Below, one piece after another: positions 62,161-64,000 of a DNA stretch of 64,000 nucleotides; within the stretch, counting starts at the first letter, position 1, and each line of letters opens with the position of its first letter. Source of the DNA: CAWDVK01 sp963805715 (GTDB lineage Bacteria > Actinomycetota > Actinomycetes > Streptosporangiales > Streptosporangiaceae); assembly GCA_963805715.1 (NCBI GenBank), contig CAWDVK010000004.1:62001-126000 (forward strand), written 5' to 3'. The position numbers and the translations under genes are program-made. The notes under the pieces were generated by a model. It was not told the origin of the DNA. It worked only from the letters and a program-made list of their open reading frames with translations, and searched no databases.

Positions 62161-62185
62161 GCCCCTCGTGATCGAGGGGCATTTT
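62161..62185 (+). terminator. leuS leader hairpin 2, terminator-like
   Basis: GCCCCTCG (62161-62168) and CGAGGGGC (62173-62180) with loop TGAT, followed by ATTTT. It has the form of an intrinsic terminator but stands 58 bases before the leuS start, which suggests transcription attenuation. Confidence 0.7.
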
Positions 62186-62243
62186 GCTTGGAGCAGGAAG
62201 GCCAGACACGGCCTAGCCGGATCTCACCATCTCGCGAGGAGTC

Positions 62244-64000
62244 ATGACAGCCGCTGACAGCGCGGATCGGGCGTCGCAGTACGACCCGCGCGCCATCCAG
62301 GAGAAGTGGCAGGACCGCTGGGCAGCCCTGGACCCGTTCCGGGCCAGCGATGATCCGGCCGACCCCCGGCCGCGCACCTATGTGCTCGACATGTTCCCGT
62401 ACCCGTCGGGTGACCTGCACATGGGTCATGCCGAGGCGTACGCGGTCGGCGACGCGATGGCGCGGTACTACTTCCAGCGCGGGCACAACGTGCTGCACCC
62501 GATCGGCTGGGATGCCTTCGGGCTGCCTGCCGAGAACGCGGCGATCCGTAACAACACCCATCCGGCCGACTGGACCCACAAGAACATCGAGACCCAGGCA
62601 GCCTCGTTCCGCCGGTACGCGGTGTCCTTCGACTGGTCGCGTCGGCTGCAGACCTGCGACCCGGACTACTACCGCTGGACCCAGTGGCTGTTCCTGCGCC
62701 TGTATGAGCGGGGCCTGGCCTACCGCGGCGACGGCTACGTCAACTGGTGCCCGGTGGACCAGACCGTACTGGCCAACGAGCAGGTCATCAACGGCAGGTG
62801 CGAGCGCTGCGGCGCTGAGGTCATCCGCCGGGTGCTGACCCAGTGGTACTTCAAGATCACAGAGTACGCGGACCGCCTGCTGGCCGACATGGCCCCGCTG
62901 GAGGGAAAGTGGCCGGACCGGGTGCTGCTGATGCAGCGCAACTGGATCGGCCGCAGCGAGGGCGCCGAGGTGCAGTTCGTGATCGAGGGCCGGGAGGACC
63001 CGGTCACCGTCTTCACCACCCGCCCGGACACCCTGTACGGGGCGACATTCTTCGTCGTGGCGGCGGACTCGCCGCTGGCCGAGGAACTGGTCACCGATGA
63101 GCATCGCGACGAGCTGCGCCGCTACGTCGACGAGGTGCGGAAGCTGACCGACATCGAGCGCCAGTCGACCGAGCGGGACAAGACCGGCGTCTTCCTGGGC
63201 CGGCAGGCCATCAACCCCGTCAACGGGGAGCGGATACCGGTCTGGGCGGCCGACTACGTGCTGCCCGACTACGGCACCGGCGCGATCATGGCGGTGCCCG
63301 CGCACGACCAGCGCGACCTGGACTTCGCCCGCAAGTTCGGCCTGCCGATCTGGGAAGTGGTGGACACCGGGATGCCGGATCCGACGCTGACCGGCGTGGC
63401 CACCTTCGGCGACGGGGCGATGGTCAACTCCGGCCCGCTGGACGGGCTGGCCAAGAACGAGGCCATCGCCCGGATCACCGAGATCCTGGCCGAGCGCGGG
63501 CTGGGCCGGGCCGCGGTCAGCTACCGGCTGCGCGACTGGCTGGTCTCCCGGCAGCGCTTCTGGGGCGCGCCCATCCCGATCGTCTACTGTGAGGACTGCG
63601 GCGAGGTCCCGGTACCCGACGACCGGCTGCCGGTCCGGCTGCCGGACCTGCGCGGCGCGGACCTGGCACCGCATGGCGTATCGCCGCTGGCGGCGGCCGA
63701 GGACTGGGTGAACACCGAGTGCCCCAAGTGCGGCGGCCCGGCCCGGCGCGACACCGACACGATGGACACGTTCGTCGACTCGTCCTGGTACTTCCTGCGC
63801 TACTGCTCGCCGCAGTTCGAGCACGGCCCGTTCGAGGTCGACGCGGTCCGCCGGTGGTGCCCGGTCGACCTGTATGTGGGCGGCGTCGAGCACGCGATCC
63901 TGCACCTGCTCTACAGCAGGTTCTTCACCAAGGTCCTGAATGACATGCAGATGCTGGACTTCACCGAGCCGTTCACCCGGCTGGTGAACCAGGGCCAGGT
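62244..64000 (+). CDS. leuS: Leucyl-tRNA synthetase (3' partial)
   Basis: 585 complete codons, running off the window. Class I signature HIGH as HMGHAEAYAVGDAMARY, GWDAFGLPAENAAIRN, FDWSRRLQTCDPDYYRWTQWLF, zinc-ribbon-like C...C..C (VNWCPVDQ; RCERCGAEV), an editing domain with TTRPDTLYGATFFVVA and GTGAIMAVPAHDQRDLDFA, and DWLVSRQRFWGAPIPIVYCEDCG. KMSKS lies beyond the end. It charges tRNA-Leu and edits misacylated products. AGGAG at 62236-62240 precedes the ATG. Confidence 0.97.
   Translation, partial: MTAADSADRASQYDPRAIQEKWQDRWAALDPFRASDDPADPRPRTYVLDMFPYPSGDLHMGHAEAYAVGDAMARYYFQRGHNVLHPIGWDAFGLPAENAAIRNNTHPADWTHKNIETQAASFRRYAVSFDWSRRLQTCDPDYYRWTQWLFLRLYERGLAYRGDGYVNWCPVDQTVLANEQVINGRCERCGAEVIRRVLTQWYFKITEYADRLLADMAPLEGKWPDRVLLMQRNWIGRSEGAEVQFVIEGREDPVTVFTTRPDTLYGATFFVVAADSPLAEELVTDEHRDELRRYVDEVRKLTDIERQSTERDKTGVFLGRQAINPVNGERIPVWAADYVLPDYGTGAIMAVPAHDQRDLDFARKFGLPIWEVVDTGMPDPTLTGVATFGDGAMVNSGPLDGLAKNEAIARITEILAERGLGRAAVSYRLRDWLVSRQRFWGAPIPIVYCEDCGEVPVPDDRLPVRLPDLRGADLAPHGVSPLAAAEDWVNTECPKCGGPARRDTDTMDTFVDSSWYFLRYCSPQFEHGPFEVDAVRRWCPVDLYVGGVEHAILHLLYSRFFTKVLNDMQMLDFTEPFTRLVNQGQ

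Larger units (their letters stand above)
61566..62243. other. Intergenic region between the PKS remnant and leuS
   Basis: About 680 bases with no supported gene. It is less GC-rich than its surroundings in two parts (near 61670-61800 and 61905-61985), likely holding the leftward PKS promoter and the rightward leuS promoter. The last 115 bases contain two consecutive hairpins (listed separately). No T-box sequence (GGGTGGTACCGCG type) was found. Confidence 0.5.

Noticed and set aside
61900..62243. T-box riboswitch in front of leuS
   Set aside because: No T-box sequence or specifier-loop pattern was found, although terminator-like hairpins exist.

Overview
The window is about 64 kb of very GC-rich DNA with frequent GTG starts, short intergenic gaps and many stop/start overlaps. 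Its gene content points to an actinomycete: NucS mismatch endonuclease, FilP/Scy-type coiled-coil protein, Mec-CysO-CysM cysteine system, DUF2550, DUF3039, DUF2017 and isobutyryl-CoA mutase. Gene order recalls Streptomyces in the first half (ATP synthase to nucS to filP to epimerase, thiolase, meaB and icmA) and Mycobacterium in the second (pncB divergent from clpS, then DUF2017, mec, cysO, cysM, MBL phosphodiesterase, rph, rdgB). The coiled-coil gene fits a filamentous member, perhaps of the Streptosporangiales. The genus is not determined.

Layout. 1-4.5 kb: end of the ATP synthase operon (atpA partial, atpG, atpD, atpC) and DUF2550. 4.6-10.3 kb: cobalamin adenosyltransferase, a frameshifted GMC oxidoreductase, an aldehyde dehydrogenase, a deaminase and a CMD protein. 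10.4-17.5 kb: LysM/Rpf-like secreted protein, NucS, an internally deleted hydrolase remnant, 3-hydroxyacyl-CoA dehydrogenase, zinc-ribbon protein, hydrolase, SDR and DivIVA/FilP-like protein. 17.7-28.4 kb: acyl-CoA and B12 metabolism (epimerase, thiolase, frameshifted meaB, icmA), with a hydroxyacid oxidase, a degenerate ABC ATPase, MarR, a sigma factor coupled to an Asp-box membrane protein, and a thioredoxin-TPR protein. 28.4-43.3 kb: conserved housekeeping genes (YqgE, DUF3039, NAD salvage, ClpS, Mec/CysO/CysM, phosphodiesterase, RNase PH, RdgB), a TetR/SDR divergent pair with two operators, PPOX protein and peroxiredoxin.

43.4-54.2 kb begins with an unusual tRNA (anticodon UAG, short variable loop) directly followed by an apparently 5'-truncated membrane-protein gene. 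HAD and OsmC genes, an alkylsulfatase-like fragment, a large secreted phosphoesterase-like protein, DUF3618, a PLP enzyme, gcvH, gcvT and a pterin dehydratase follow.

54.2-61.6 kb is a decay zone of GC-rich tandem repeats, a P450 3' fragment and the most striking locus: a type I PKS of the enediyne kind (KS-AT-KR-DH-PPTase order) on the minus strand. It is split by two frameshifts, and I see catalytic residues replaced in KS, AT, KR, DH and probably PPTase, with no complete ACP. The window ends in leuS (partial), preceded by a leader with two consecutive hairpins, the second terminator-like.

The metabolic genes fit together as short-chain acyl-CoA catabolism: thiolase and 3-hydroxyacyl-CoA dehydrogenase; B12-dependent isobutyryl-CoA mutase with its chaperone MeaB and cobalamin adenosyltransferase; and methylmalonyl-CoA epimerase leading towards succinyl-CoA.
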